Shown: piece by piece, positions 44,350 to 56,557 of the stretch | How positions within the stretch are numbered: position 1 is the first letter of the stretch | How the letters are laid out: every line of letters starts with the position of its first letter | NCBI GenBank assembly: GCA_932294295.1 | Contig: OW028574.1 | Location: 29,272,145 to 29,336,144 of the forward strand | Direction: 5' to 3' | DNA: 64,000 nucleotides | Source: Alitta virens | Taxonomy: Eukaryota > Annelida > Polychaeta > Phyllodocida > Nereididae | Translations under genes and position numbers: made by a program | Notes under the pieces: generated by a model | What the model was told of the DNA's origin: nothing | The model's database searches: none | The model's input: only the letters and a program-made list of their open reading frames with translations

Positions 44350-44402
44350 GGTGCTGGACCTCTGATGTCAGAAGAGCATGTCTCATCCTCATGCACACCC
44401 CA

Positions 44403-44409
44403 TTTTATA
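44403..44409 (-). promoter_or_regulatory. TATA box, sulfatase copy 1
   Basis: TATAAAA on the minus strand, 53 bases above the ATG at 44349. A 5' leader of about 25 bases would result. Confidence 0.6.
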
Positions 44410-46261
44410 TTACTCGCTCCCCTTGAATAGACACCGAGTGAGCATGCTCAGAACTCAAACAGCCAATCATACAATGGCACCACCATGTATTTCTGTCAGG
44501 ATCTCTTTTCAAAGTTCATTTAAGTAGACTTAATACTTCCAGTTATAGTAAAGCTATACAATCAGAGACCATTAGAAACTATTTTGAAATCTGAGCTTTT
44601 AATACTTAAGTTGATGTTGCCATTTTGATAGTTAATTTATAAGTCTGTTCCACTGGAGCTGTTTCAGGCCTAGAAATGTGCTGCAACTATAAGAAGATGA
44701 GGCATTCTTAATTATTATTTAATCAATAAAAAAAACGCTTTCAAATTAATATATTGGCTATATGAATAAAGTGCATATATGTGCAATGAATCATATTGTC
44801 TCCATTTGACAGGGTGACACTAGAGTGAAAAAAATACATTTGTTCCATCAGTTATGTGTTGCCTCTTCCACATAAGTGTTACAGTTGCTTATTGTCATTA
44901 AAAATGTGTATTAGACATATTTCAAAATGTTGTGTGGAGACACACTCAGTTTCCTTATGACTGTGTAATCCTAAGAAAATGCACTGGTCATATACTGTGA
45001 TTATGTCTGTTGTATGTGTGACATTTTTAAATGATCTATGTGATATCTATTTACATATCCAGTTTTTTGCCCACCAAAACCTCTATCCATGTTTCATGTG
45101 TCCAAAGTTTACATGACAAAGCATCTGCCCATTTGATCAAAATGTAAAAAGTTTAATATATTTTATACTTTGATTTCTATGAATTTAAGTACTGAAGTGC
45201 TTCTAGTACTGATAAATCAGTTCTATTGAAGAAGTGGTGTAATCAAAACACTCAATATTATAATAGGCTAAATGGCCATAAACCTCCAGGGTGTGGTGTG
45301 CCAGTGACACAAAGTTTAGGAACTTAACCTCATCAAAATCTTAAAGCATATCATTACCTGAGGGTCATTCTGCAGAAGCCAAACAAGAAAATTAATAGAT
45401 ATCTGGCAATGTGAGAGAAATGGGAGAGTTTAATTTTCCAGTGTGAAATTGAAAAAATGCAAATACAATGACATCATTTATAAAAAAAAGCTTCCATATA
45501 AAGAAAGTTGACAGAAGATATTAATGACATGTAAACATACTAAAATTGAAATATTTGATCTGGAGTTGAACTGCTGCCCTCCCAATCCTTGTTGAAGAGA
45601 CTAACACCTTAGTGAGTTCAGCCACTGCTGCAGCTTGAAGTACCTGAACTGTTTTAGGCATCATGCCTGTTGTTACCATGTGGTCAACTAAGAAAAGGAT
45701 GTTGTTTAGCTTATTCCACTGCACACAATTCCATGGTTACTGATTCAATTATGTCTAAAACATTCATTTATGCATTTTTTGAATGTGGTAACTAAGGGCT
45801 TTATTAGCTTTGATCACTGTAGAGCTCATTTTTTGTGAATTATCATGATTTTGTAATCGTCAGGATAGCTTAGATTTGGACAAAATATCTTTTCTTCATC
45901 TGACATTATTTACAAAAGAATTACATAACATATGCAGTCTTAAGACTTCATATATATGTGTGATCTGTCAAACATATCAGGGACAAGTTGTGGTTTTCCT
46001 ATAGAAAGGTAATACTCAAAGCATTTGGAACAGGTATCTTTTCCCATCAAGATAATGAAATTTTCTGGATTAATATTTCAACCCTCTTCTGACAGCAATT
46101 GGGCTTTAGTTGTGTTCATTTGATTACAGTTTTTTTCACATATGTATCTTAAAAGAAGTGATCATATGTGAACAGAAATTTAATGTCCTCCTCTCTTAAA
46201 TAGTCAATGTATGAAATCTATTGTCAAACACATACGCCAGTCAGATGTTGGTTTAAAACCT
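44410..46261. other. spacer between sulfatase copies 1 and 2
   Basis: Promoter-side and 3'-side flank of adjacent copies, about 1.85 kb. The 67-residue minus-strand frame at 45521-45724 is repeated with the unit but has no recognisable content. The spacer recurs in the array at about 49517-51368, 54624-56479 and 59735-61586, differing by a few single bases, homopolymer lengths and one (TA) expansion. Confidence 0.6.
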
Positions 46262-46267
46262 TTTATT
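46262..46267 (-). promoter_or_regulatory. polyadenylation signal, sulfatase copy 2
   Basis: AATAAA on the minus strand, 73 bases beyond the stop codon at 46340. Equivalent sites are at 51369-51374, 56480-56485 and 61587-61592 for copies 3-5. Confidence 0.6.
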
Positions 46268-46339
46268 GTGTGCCATTTCTACAATACACGAGATAGAAAT
46301 AAAAAGTCAAGGCCATCAAAGAACAAAAGGTCATGCTCT

Positions 46340-49300
46340 TTAGCACCAGCCTGGGGTCCATATTCCTCCAAAGTTAGAAGCTTCTCCTGCTTGAACTGGG
46401 ATCTGGGCCTTCAGATCTGGGATTCTCTCAGTTGCCTTTGCTGCATCCAGTTTAGCAATGAGTTCTGCAACTCTGTCAGGGTCAGCATCAGCCAAGTTGT
46501 TCCTTTCTTCTGGATCCTCTGTGAAGACAAATAGTTTTTGAAATAAACTGTATGACTGCTATAAGAAATGCAATGCTATAGGTTGGTGCAATGTCATAAG
46601 ACCATGTTTTTTTTACCTATAAATTTATTGGTGATATAAACTTACCAACAAAATTGTAAAGCGGTACTTAAGTGCTTGTAATAAAACCCATTTTTTAGGC
46701 ATAGAAATATTTATATGCTGAAAGAAATTAAATGTTATAGGTCTGTGCAATGTCATAAGACCATTCTTTTTAACCACTGGTGATATATACTTACCAATGA
46801 CATTGTAAAGCTGTACAACATTTGCCACAGACTTGACATAAGCAGCAATAGCACCCCAGTCAAAGTTGTAGTTGCCTCTTTTCAGGGCTTCCATTTCCTT
46901 CCTTGCCAAGGTCTGGTTGTTATGGACACCCCGTTTGGATCTCATGAAGTCAACCAAGTGGGTGAAACCAAGAGAACCATCACTTTCATAGCCATCGTAA
47001 AGACCAGGGAATCCACGGAGAAGTTTGTAGTCACCAACACGGATGGCTTCATTACCAAGGAACTGAGGGAAGGTTGAGTCGATTTGGAAGATGATTTCAT
47101 CCCTTGTGCTGCTTCCACCATTGAAGAGAAGTTCAGTTTGGTCAATACCATCAATTCCAGAGTTGTCAAGACCCACCATGCTCAAGATGGTTGCATGCCA
47201 GTCACTGATGTGCATAAGACTGAAGAAAAAGGAAAGAGCTAATACCTATTCTACTCTATTTTCTTTAGAATATTTCTACTCTATTTTCTTTAGAATATTT
47301 ATCAGTATTATTGCTTGTGCTGCAGTTGAAAGAAAACATGCATTACCCATCACTGTGTCCTGGGGCTGTGATGAAGGGAGAGTGGATGAATCCAGGCACC
47401 TTGATTCCAGCCTCATAGAAAGTTGTCTTGGATCCTCTGAGGTTTCCATTAGATCCAGCATGGAACTCGGCACCGTTATCAGATGTGAAGATGATGACAG
47501 TGTTATCGTACATTCCTTTAGCTTTCAGTGCTTCAGTGACCTGTTGCAAGGTGTCATCAATGCCACTGACCATGCCAAGGTATGTAGCCCTATGATGATC
47601 CAAGCCAGGGTAATTGGAAGTGTACTTTTCAGGAGCCTGGATGGGGGTGTGCACACTAGAGTGGGCAAAGTACATGTACATTGGAGTATTGGTGTCATGG
47701 CTGTTGATGATTTCTACAGCACGCTCATTCAGAAGGTCCTGAAATTAGTTGAAAATGATTCATAGAACATTGACTTCAGTTAATGATTTTAAATTGGGGT
47801 CTACAAAAGATTACATTTCATCTCCATCCTCTGGTGTTAGATATTTCACAATCTTCCTCTTAAAATGTGTAACGAATTGAAGTAACTTACTCCAGCATAC
47901 TGTCCTTGCAAGTCCATTCTGGATTGTTCACCACCACCAGCCACATTGTCCCACCAGTCATAGCCATGAGCAACCATGTGTGAGTAGTGGTCAATGTAGC
48001 CCTGGTAGAAGCCAAAGAATGAGTCAAAGCCACGGTAGGTGGGGGTGCATTCCACATTGCAGAAACCAAGATGCCACCTAGGAAGTGAGAGGTTCATTCT
48101 TGTAACACAAATGACTTTTGTGCAGAGAGTTTTTTTATATATGACATAGCAAGTGTATTAAAACTGGATCATATTTAAGAAAATTCATGCATGCATTACT
48201 CACTTTCCAAGAGCATGAGTAGCATATCCAGCTCCCTTCAGTTTCTCAGAGATGAACTGCAGATCTTTAGGAGCACATTCAGGTACAGTGTAAGCAATGA
48301 CGTCATGCTGCATGCCATTATGCCATGCATAATTTCCAGTCATGACGGCACCTCTGGATGGGGAGCACACTGGTTGGGCATAGTAGTTGTCAAGGATAAC
48401 ACCATTTGTAGCTAAGTCCATCATGTAAGGGGCCACTACTTCGGAGTTGGTCCATGGCACATCATTTGAACCTTGATCATATTAAAAACAAGATAGATAA
48501 GCAATCTGTACTTGACGATAGTGTCTGTAATGTATTAACAGCTTGGTGCAATGGTCTTAGGGTTACATGATTCCAAAAAGAAATTTTTTTACTCTCTGCC
48601 ACTCACCAAGATCATCGATAAGGAAGAAGATGACATTGGGTGTCCCCATGCTTCTCTTTTTAGCATTATCTGTGTCATCTGCGAACTCATCTGCGAAAGC
48701 CTCTTCAAAATATTCAGTGGCTACACTGTTTGCATAAGCTTGCTGTTCAGGTGCTGAAATTGAAAATAAAAGATAGGAGTATTGTGTCATGGCTGTTGCA
48801 GAGTTAAGATATATTTTCAGATTTTGATGAAAATATATCTTAACTCTTCAATACACAAAAGCAGTCTATAATTTGCAAGCAAATAAGACCGAATGCAGCC
48901 TCACCGAAAACTTTTATTTATCAAGGTCATTGTGCATTAATGCATCTTCTACATATGTTATCTCTGATGGTGTGACTGCATGATGGATACATGTATACAA
49001 ACTAACAATTTGTTTTTAACTTACTGAGGCTGTCAAAAAGAGATCCGAACTGCCACTGTCTCTGTCCAAGAAGGTCATTCAAGTAGTATTGGGTTTGGGT
49101 TCTTGCTGCATATTGAAGCTTTTCCTTCTTTTCCAACTCTTTCTCCACTTCTTTTAGAATTTCTTTCAGTTTGTCTTGATTTGATAAAAAACATTTGGTA
49201 AAATGTGAAGTACAGTATAGTTTGAAAAAGCATAGTGCTTCATGATCGGCTTTTGAAACTGTGTTCAGAAATTAGTAAAACCTTTTTGCAGTCTAAAGAA

Positions 49301-49456
49301 ATTTGCAGTGTTATATGGATACTTGGTCTTGATATATGAATGCTAAATAGAAAGAAGACTGTGCAGAAAGTGTATTTCATATAACTCACCCTTAGGTAGT
49401 GCAAGACTTGCAGAGAAGAGTGTGGCCAAAAGGCAAAATGTCAAGAAAGGCCTCAT
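46340..49456 (-). CDS. arylsulfatase B-like sulfatase, copy 2 (complete)
   Basis: Eight exons (49456-49390, 49174-49025, 48753-48607, 48471-48204, 48077-47891, 47738-47347, 47219-46795, 46518-46340) with GT-AG introns join to 604 residues. Residues 1-20 are a signal peptide (MRPFLTFCLLATLFSASLA). Residues 23-106 are a charged, helix-prone pro-region ending in KKR. The sulfatase domain follows: D119-D120, C157 in CSPSR (the cysteine converted to formylglycine) with R161, K211 and H213 in GKWHLG, H303, D360-N361 and K377. All match the metal-binding and catalytic set of the ARSB/ARSI/ARSJ type, as do LDNYYAQP and CTPTYRGFDS. The product should be secreted or lysosomal and hydrolyse sulfate esters, possibly N-acetylgalactosamine-4-sulfate; substrate is an inference. 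Activity needs a formylglycine-generating enzyme. Confidence 0.92.
46566..46816 (-). repeat. duplicated exon 7 end and splice donor inside intron 7
   Basis: The sequence around the exon 7 donor (46721-46816) is repeated, diverged, at 46566-46668 within the last intron. The repeat still reads V-P-L-Y-N-F-V-G before GTAAGT, against V-Q-L-Y-N-V-I-G in the real exon. It is a remnant of a partial exon duplication and a possible decoy donor. It recurs in copies 3, 4 and 5; copy 1 lacks it. Confidence 0.8.
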
Positions 49457-49509
49457 GGTGCTGGACCTCTGATGTCAGAAGAGCATGTCTCATCCTCATG
49501 CACACCCCA

Positions 49510-49516
49510 TTTTATA
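49510..49516 (-). promoter_or_regulatory. TATA box, sulfatase copy 2
   Basis: TATAAAA on the minus strand, 53 bases above the ATG at 49456, within a flank identical to that of copy 1. Confidence 0.6.
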
Positions 49517-51446
49517 TTACTCGCTCCCCTTGAATAGACACCGAGTGAGCATGCTCAGAACTCAAACAGCCAATCATACAATGGCACCACCATGTATTTC
49601 TGTCAGGATCTCTTTTCAAAGTTCATTTAAGTAGACTTAATACTTCCAGTTATAGTAAAGCTATACAATCAGAGACCATTAGAAACTATTTTGAAATCTG
49701 AGCTTTTAATACTTAAGTTGATGTTGCCATTTTGATAGTTAATTTATAAGTCTGTTCCACTGGAGCTGTTTCAGGCCTAGAAATGTGCTGCAACTATAAG
49801 AAGATGAGGCATTCGTAATTATTATTTAATCAATAAAAAAAAACGCTTTCAAATTAATATATTGGCTATATGAATAAAGTGCATATATGTGCAATGAATC
49901 ATATTGTCTCCATTTGACAGGGTGACACTAGAGTGAAAAAAATATATTTGTTCCATCAGTTATGTGTTGCCTCTTCCACATAAGTGTTACAGTTGCTTAT
50001 TGTCATTAAAATGTGTATTAGACATATTTCAAAATGTTGTGTGGAGACACACTCAGTTTCCTTATGACTGTGTAATCCTAAGAAAATGCACTGGTCATAT
50101 ACTGTGATTATGTCTGTTGTATGTGTGACATTTTTAAATGATCTATGTGATATCTATTTACATATCCAGTTTTTTGCCCACCAAAACCTCTATCCATGTT
50201 TCATGTGTCCAAAGTTTACATGACAAAGCATCTGCCCATTTGATCAAAATGTAAAAAGTTTAATATATTTTATACTTTGATTTCTATGAATTTAAGTACT
50301 GAAGTGCTTCTAGTACTGATAAATCAGTTCTATTGAAGAAGTGGTGTAATCCAAACACTCAATATTATAATAGGCTAAATGGCCATAAACCTCCAGGGTG
50401 TGGTGTGCCAGTGACACAAAGTTTAGGAACTTAACCTCATCAAAATCTTAAAGCATATCATTACCTGAGGGTCATTCTGCAGAAGCCAAACAAGAAAATT
50501 AATAGATATCTGGCAATGTGAGAGAAATGGGAGAGTTTAATTTTCCAGTGTGAAATTGAAAAAATGCAAATACAATGACATCCTTTATAAAAAAAAGCTT
50601 CCATATAAAGAAAGTTGACAGAAGATATTAATGACATGTAAACATACTAAAATTGAAATATTTGATCTGGAGTTGAACTGCTGCCCTCCCAATCCTTGTT
50701 GAAGAGACTAACACCTTAGTGAGTTCAGCCACTGCTGCAGCTTGAAGTACCTGAACTGTTTTAGGCATCATGCCTGTTGTTACCATGTGGTCAACTAAGA
50801 AAAGGATGTTGTTTAGCTTATTCCACTGCACACAATTCCATGGTTACTGATTCAATTATGTCTAAAACATTCATTTATGCATTTTTTGAATGTGGTAACT
50901 AAGGGCTTTATTAGCTTTGATCACTGTAGAGCTCATTTTTTGTGAATTATCATGATTTTGTAATCGTCAGGATAGCTTAAATTTGGACAAAATATCTTTT
51001 CTTCATCTGACATTATTTACAAAAGAATTACATAACATATGCAGTCTTAAGACTTCATATATATGTGTGATCTGTCAAACATATCAGGGACAAGTTGTGG
51101 TTTTCCTATAGAAAGGTAATACTCAAAGCATTTGGAACAGGTATCTTTTCCCATCAAGATAATGAAATTTTCTGGATTAATATTTCAACCCTCTTCTGAC
51201 AGCAATTGGGCTTTAGTTGTGTTCATTTGATTACAGTTTTTTTCACATATGTATCTTAAAAGAAGTGATCATATGTGAACAGAAATTTAATGTCCTCCTC
51301 TCTTAAATAGTCAATGTATGAAATCTATTGTCAAACACATACGCCAGTCAGATGTTGGTTTAAAACCTTTTATTGTGTGCCATTTCTACAATACACGAGA
51401 TAGAAATAAAAAGTCAAGGCCATCAAAGAACAAAAGGTCATGCTCT

Positions 51447-54400
51447 TTAGCACCAGCCTGGGGTCCATATTCCTCCAAAGTTAGAAGCTTCTCCTGCTTG
51501 AACTGGGATCTGGGCCTTCAGATCTGGGATTCTCTCAGTTGCCTTTGCTGCATCCAGTTTAGCAATGAGTTCTGCAACTCTGTCAGGGTCAGCATCAGCC
51601 AAGTTGTTCCTTTCTTCTGGATCCTCTGTGAAGACAAATAGTTTTTGAAATAAACTGTATGACTGCTATAAGAAATGCAATGCTATAGGTTGGTGCAATG
51701 TCATAAGACCATGTTTTTTTTACCTATAAATTTATTGGTGATATAAACTTACCAACAAAATTGTAAAGCGGTACTTAAGTGCTTGTAATAAAACCCATTT
51801 TTTAGGCATAGAAATATTTATATGCTGAAAGAAATTAAATGTTATAGGTCTGTGCAATGTCATAAGACCATTCTTTTTAACCACTGGTGATATATACTTA
51901 CCAATGACATTGTAAAGCTGTACAACATTTGCCACAGACTTGACATAAGCAGCAATAGCACCCCAGTCAAAGTTGTAGTTGCCTCTTTTCAGGGCTTCCA
52001 TTTCCTTCCTTGCCAAGGTCTGGTTGTTATGGACACCCCGTTTGGATCTCATGAAGTCAACCAAGTGGGTGAAACCAAGAGAACCATCACTTTCATAGCC
52101 ATCGTAAAGACCAGGGAATCCACGGAGAAGTTTGTAGTCACCAACACAGATGGCTTCATTACCAAGGAACTGAGGGAAGGTTGAGTCGATTTGGAAGATG
52201 ATTTCATCCCTTGTGCTGCTTCCACCATTGAAGAGAAGTTCAGTTTGGTCAATACCATCAATTCCAGAGTTGTCAAGACCCACCATGCTCAAGATGGTTG
52301 CATGCCAGTCACTGATGTGCATAAGACTGAAGAAAAAGGAAAGAGCTAATACCTATTCTACTCTATTTTCTTTAGAATATTTCTACTCTATTTTCTTTAG
52401 AATATTTATCAGTATTATTGCTTGTGCTGCAGTTGAAAGAAAACATGCATTACCCATCACTGTGTCCTGGGGCTGTGATGAAGGGAGAGTGGATGAATCC
52501 AGGCACCTTGATTCCAGCCTCATAGAAAGTTGTCTTGGATCCTCTGAGGTTTCCATTAGATCCAGCATGGAACTCGGCACCGTTATCAGATGTGAAGATG
52601 ATGACAGTGTTATCGTACATTCCTTTAGCTTTCAGTGCTTCAGTGACCTGTTGCAAGGTGTCATCAATGCCACTGACCATGCCAAGGTATGTAGCCCTAT
52701 GATGATCCAAGCCAGGGTAATTGGAAGTGTACTTTTCAGGAGCCTGGATGGGGGTGTGCACACTAGAGTGGGCAAAGTACATGTACATTGGAGTATTGGT
52801 GTCATGGCTGTTGATGATTTCTACAGCACGCTCATTCAGAAGGTCCTGAAATTAGTTGAAAATGATTCATAGAACATTGACTTCAGTTAATGATTTTAAA
52901 TTGGGGTCTACAAAAGATTACATTTCATCTCCATCCTCTGGTGTTAGATATTTCACAATCTTCCTCTTAAAATGTGTAACGAATTGAAGTAACTTACTCC
53001 AGCATACTGTCCTTGCAAGTCCATTCTGGATTGTTCACCACCACCAGCCACATTGTCCCACCAGTCATAGCCATGAGCAACCATGTGTGAGTAGTGGTCA
53101 ATGTAGCCCTGGTAGAAGCCAAAGAATGAGTCAAAGCCACGGTAGGTGGGGGTGCATTCCACATTGCAGAAACCAAGATGCCACCTAGGAAGTGAGAGGT
53201 TCATTCTTGTAACACAAATGACTTTTGTGCAGAGAGTTTTTTTATATATGACATAGCAAGTGTATTAAAACTGGATCATATTTAAGAAAATTCATGCATG
53301 CATTACTCACTTTCCAAGAGCATGAGTAGCATATCCAGCTCCCTTCAGTTTCTCAGAGATGAACTGCAGATCTTTAGGAGCACATTCAGGTACAGTGTAA
53401 GCAATGACGTCATGCTGCATGCCATTATGCCATGCATAATTTCCAGTCATGACGGCACCTCTGGATGGGGAGCACACTGGTTGGGCATAGTAGTTGTCAA
53501 GGATAACACCATTTGTAGCTAAGTCCATCATGTAAGGGGCCACTACTTCGGAGTTGGTCCATGGCACATCATTTGAACCTTGATCATATTAAAAACAAGA
53601 TAGATAAGCAATCTGTACTTGACGATAGTGTCTGTAATGTATTAACAGCTTGGTGCAATGGTCTTAGGGTTACATGATTCCAAAAAGAAATTTTTTTACT
53701 CTCTGCCACTCACCAAGATCATCGATAAGGAAGAAGATGACATTGGGTGTCCCCATGCTTCTCTTTTTAGCATTATCTGTGTCATCTGCGAACTCATCTG
53801 CGAAAGCCTCTTCAAAATATTCAGTGGCTACACTGTTTGCATAAGCTTGCTGTTCAGGTGCTGAAATTGAAAATAAAAGATAGGAGTATTGTGTCATGGC
53901 TGTTGCAGAGTTAAGATATATTTTCAGATTTTGATGAAAATATATCTTAACTCTTCAATACACAAAAGCAGTCTATAATTTGCAAGCAAATAAGACCGAA
54001 TGCAGCCTCACCGAAAACTTTTATTTATCAAGGTCATTGTGCATTAATGCATCTTCTACATATGTTATCTCTGATGGTGTGACTGCATGATGGATACATG
54101 TATACAAACTAACAATTTGTTTTTAACTTACTGAGGCTGTCAAAAAGAGATCCGAACTGCCACTGTCTCTGTCCAAGAAGGTCATTCAAGTAGTATTGGG
54201 TTTGGGTTCTTGCTGCATATTGAAGCTTTTCCTTCTTTTCCAACTCTTTCTCCACTTCTTTTAGAATTTCTTTCAGTTTGTCTTGATTTGATAAAAAACA
54301 TTTGGTAAAATGTGAAGTACAGTATAGTTTGAAAAAGCATAGTGCTTCATGATCGGCTTTTGAAACTGTGTTCAGAAATTAGTAAAACCTTTTTGCAGTC

Positions 54401-54563
54401 TAAAGAAATTTGCAGTGTTATATGGATACTTGGTCTTGATATATGAATGCTAAATAGAAAGAAGACTGTGCAGAAAGTGTATTTCATATAACTCACCCTT
54501 AGGTAGTGCAAGACTTGCAGAGAAGAGTGTGGCCAAAAGGCAAAATGTCAAGAAAGGCCTCAT
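51447..54563 (-). CDS. arylsulfatase B-like sulfatase, copy 3 (complete, R464C)
   Basis: Exons are 54563-54497, 54281-54132, 53860-53714, 53578-53311, 53184-52998, 52845-52454, 52326-51902 and 51625-51447. The protein equals copy 2 except for one change in exon 7: Arg464 (in NEAIRVGDYK) is Cys, from a single base change at about 52148. Arg464 lies in the C-terminal subdomain, away from the catalytic set. The change adds an unpaired cysteine to a secreted protein, which might affect folding. Splice sites, start and stop are intact. Confidence 0.92.
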
Positions 54564-54616
54564 GGTGCTGGACCTCTGATGTCAGAAGAGCATGTCTCAT
54601 CCTCATGCACACCCCA

Positions 54617-54623
54617 TTTTATA
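54617..54623 (-). promoter_or_regulatory. TATA box, sulfatase copy 3
   Basis: TATAAAA on the minus strand, 53 bases above the ATG at 54563. Confidence 0.6.
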
Positions 54624-56557
54624 TTACTCGCTCCCCTTGAATAGACACCGAGTGAGCATGCTCAGAACTCAAACAGCCAATCATACAATGGCACCACCAT
54701 GTATTTCTGTCAGGATCTCTTTTCAAAGTTCATTTAAGTAGACTTAATACTTCCAGTTATAGTAAAGCTATACAATCAGAGACCATTAGAAACTATTTTG
54801 AAATCTGAGCTTTTAATACTTAAGTTGATGTTGCCATTTTGATAGTTAATTTATAAGTCTGTTCCACTGGAGCTGTTTCAGGCCTAGAAATGTGCTGCAA
54901 CTATAAGAAGATGAGGCATTCTTAATTATTATTTAATCAATAAAAAAAACGCTTTCAAATTAATATATTGGCTATATGAATAAAGTGCATATATGTGCAA
55001 TGAATCATATTGTCTCCATTTGACAGGGTGACACTAGAGTGAAAAAAATACATTTGTTCCATCAGTTATGTGTTGCCTCTTCCACATAAGTGTTACAGTT
55101 GCTTATTGTCATTAAAAATGTGTATTAGACATATTTCAAAATGTTGTGTGGAGACACACTCAGTTTCCTTATGACTGTGTAATCCTAAGAAAATGCACTG
55201 GTCATATACTGTGATTATGTCTGTTGTATGTGTGACATTTTTAAATGATCTATGTGATATCTATTTACATATCCAGTTTTTTGCCCACCAAAACCTCTAT
55301 CCATGTTTCATGTGTCCAAAGTTTACATGACAAAGTATCTGCCCATTTGATCAAAATGTAAAAAGTTTAATATATTTTATACTTTGATTTCTATGAATTT
55401 AAGTACTGAAGTGCTTCTAGTACTGATAAATCAGTTCTATTGAAGAAGTGGTGTTATCCAAACACTCAATATTATAATAGGCTAAATGGCCATAAACCTC
55501 CAGGGTGTGGTGTGCCAGTGACACAAAGTTTAGGAACTTAACCTCATCAAAATCTTAAAGCATATCATTACCTGAGGGTCATTCTGCAGAAGCCAAACAA
55601 GAAAATTAATAGATATCTGGCAATGTGAGAGAAATGGGAGAGTTTAATTTTCCAGTGTGAAATTGAAAAAATGCAAATACAATGACATCATTTATAAAAA
55701 AAAGCTTCCATATAAAGAAAGTTGACAGAAGATATTAATGACATGTAAACATACTAAAATTGAAATATTTGATCTGGAGTTGAACTGCTGCCCTCCCAAT
55801 CCTTGTTGAAGAGACTAACACCTTAGTGAGTTCAGCCACTGCTGCAGCTTGAAGTACCTGAACTGTTTTAGGCATCATGCCTGTTGTTACCATGTGGTCA
55901 ACTAAGAAAAGGATGTTGTTTAGCTTATTCCACTGCACACAATTCCATGGTTACTGATTCAATTATGTCTAAAACATTCATTTATGCATTTTTTGAATGT
56001 GGTAACTAAGGGCTTTATTAGCTTTGATCACTGTAGAGCTCATTTTTTGTGAATTATCATGATTTTGTAATCGTCAGGATAGCTTAAATTTGGACAAAAT
56101 ATCTTTTCTTCATCTGACATTATTTACAAAAGAATTACATAACATATGCAGTCTTAAGACTTCATATATATGTGTGATCTGTCAAACATATCAGGGACAA
56201 GTTGTGGTTTTCCTATAGAAAGGTAATACTCAAAGCATTTGGAACAGGTATCTTTTCCCATCAAGATAATGAAATTTTCTGGATTAATATTTCAACCCTC
56301 TTCTGACAGCAATTGGGCTTTAGTTGTGTTCATTTGATTACAGTTTTTTTCACATATGTATCTTAAAAGAAGTGATCATATGTGAACAGAAATTTAATGT
56401 CCTCCTCTCTTAAATAGTCAATGTATGAAATCTATTGTCAAACACATATATACGCCAGTCAGATGTTGGTTTAAAACCTTTTATTGTGTGCCATTTCTAC
56501 AATACACGAGATAGAAATAAAAAGTCAAGGCCATCAAAGAACAAAAGGTCATGCTCT

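Noticed and set aside
45521..45724. 67-residue minus-strand frame in each sulfatase spacer
   Set aside because: It recurs only because the unit is duplicated. No domain, no sign of a promoter, and no independent coding signal.
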